Assembly (NCBI GenBank): GCA_030841965.1
Contig: JAUUSJ010000057.1
Location: 1-23,033, forward strand
Length of the DNA stretch: 23,033 bases
Direction: 5' to 3'
Source of the DNA: Blautia sp.
GTDB taxonomy: Bacteria > Bacillota > Clostridia > Lachnospirales > Lachnospiraceae
Under the pieces are notes generated by a model. The model was given only the letters and a program-made list of their open reading frames with translations, was not told the origin of the DNA and ran no database searches. Within the stretch, counting starts at the first letter, position 1. Each line of letters opens with the position of its first letter. This document shows positions 22,812-23,033 of this stretch, one piece after another. The position numbers were made by a program, and so were the translations under genes.

Positions 22812-23033
22812 AGAGGATAGCGACGAGATCAGCTATCGTTGGCTATGAAGCAATTGACTGTGTCGGTATGCAGCCCATTGTGGAGCCCGACCTTGGGTTA
22901 TGCGATAACCTCAAACCGAATAGGCTCTTTGGAGCTGAAAGAAAACGCTTTTACAGGGCCTTGCGCTTGCAAGGTTCTTTATTGTATCAAGAAAACCACG
23001 CGATAGTCGCGTGGTTCCGTGAAAGCTTTAGCG
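22812..23033 (+). ncRNA. Highly structured RNA, HEARO/omega-RNA-like, runs off the window
   Basis: About 220 nt without a convincing ORF but full of stems: GATAGC (22816-22821) with GCTATC (22832-22837); GGTTAT-GCG-ATAACC (22896-22910); CCTTGC (22959-22964) with GCAAGG (22969-22974); AACCACGCGA-TAG-TCGCGTGGTT (22994-23016). The single-stranded block CCGAATAGGCTCTTTGGAGC followed by TGAAAGAAAACG resembles conserved parts of HEARO RNAs, the omega RNAs lying 5' of IscB nuclease genes. An IscB-type HNH/RuvC ORF would then begin to the right of the window. The HEARO call is from memory of the consensus and is less sure than the presence of a structured transcript. A left end of another IS200/IS605-type element is the alternative. 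Confidence 0.5.

Overview
The window looks like a chromosomal accessory region of a gut Firmicute, most likely Lachnospiraceae. The reasons are a Tn916-type int/xis pair, a MobL/DUF3847/SSB mobilization backbone, Clostridia-type siphophage genes (DUF2800, DUF2815, HK97 portal), strong GGAGG ribosome sites and low GC. Nearly all genes lie on the minus strand. No rRNA, tRNA or CRISPR array was seen.

The key to the layout is a short sequence present three times in the same orientation (about 1456-1500, 15053-15091 and 17131-17169). Each copy is a ribosome site, an ATG and the first 12-14 codons of a low-molecular-weight protein tyrosine phosphatase (LMW-PTP; VLFxCHGN, the start of the catalytic loop), and each breaks off at the shared core TGCCGTGGCA. 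I read these as attachment sites of elements stacked in tandem in one LMW-PTP gene. They divide the window, from left to right, into four segments. (1) Left of 1464: an AbiE-like antitoxin and a truncated AbiEii-like toxin. (2) 1464-15070: a 13.6-kb integrative mobilizable element (IME) with int, xis, primase-helicase, MobL relaxase, DUF3847, an IncQ-like oriT and ssb. Its low-GC four-gene cargo operon holds an Eco47II-type restriction-modification pair, a Ser/Thr kinase-SF1 helicase fusion and a winged-helix partner (Mokosh-like). (3) 15061-17148: a 2.1-kb cassette holding only an ApeA-like HEPN protein, with no integrase. (4) Right of 17139: a J-domain protein translationally coupled to an HNH nuclease. 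Every segment carries a known or plausible defence function, so the locus looks like a defence island built by repeated integration at one site.

From 18746 to 22666 lies a wrecked prophage. An integrase 3' half is fused to the N-terminus of a phage DNA polymerase, followed by a small membrane protein, a frameshifted DUF2815, a DUF2800 gene with two in-frame TAG codons at expected glutamines, and a truncated, internally deleted portal gene fused to a small phage gene. Beyond the portal, on the plus strand, a strong promoter drives a highly structured RNA that runs off the window. It resembles a HEARO/omega RNA of an IscB-type element.

Family names come from recognising motifs by eye; no database search was run.
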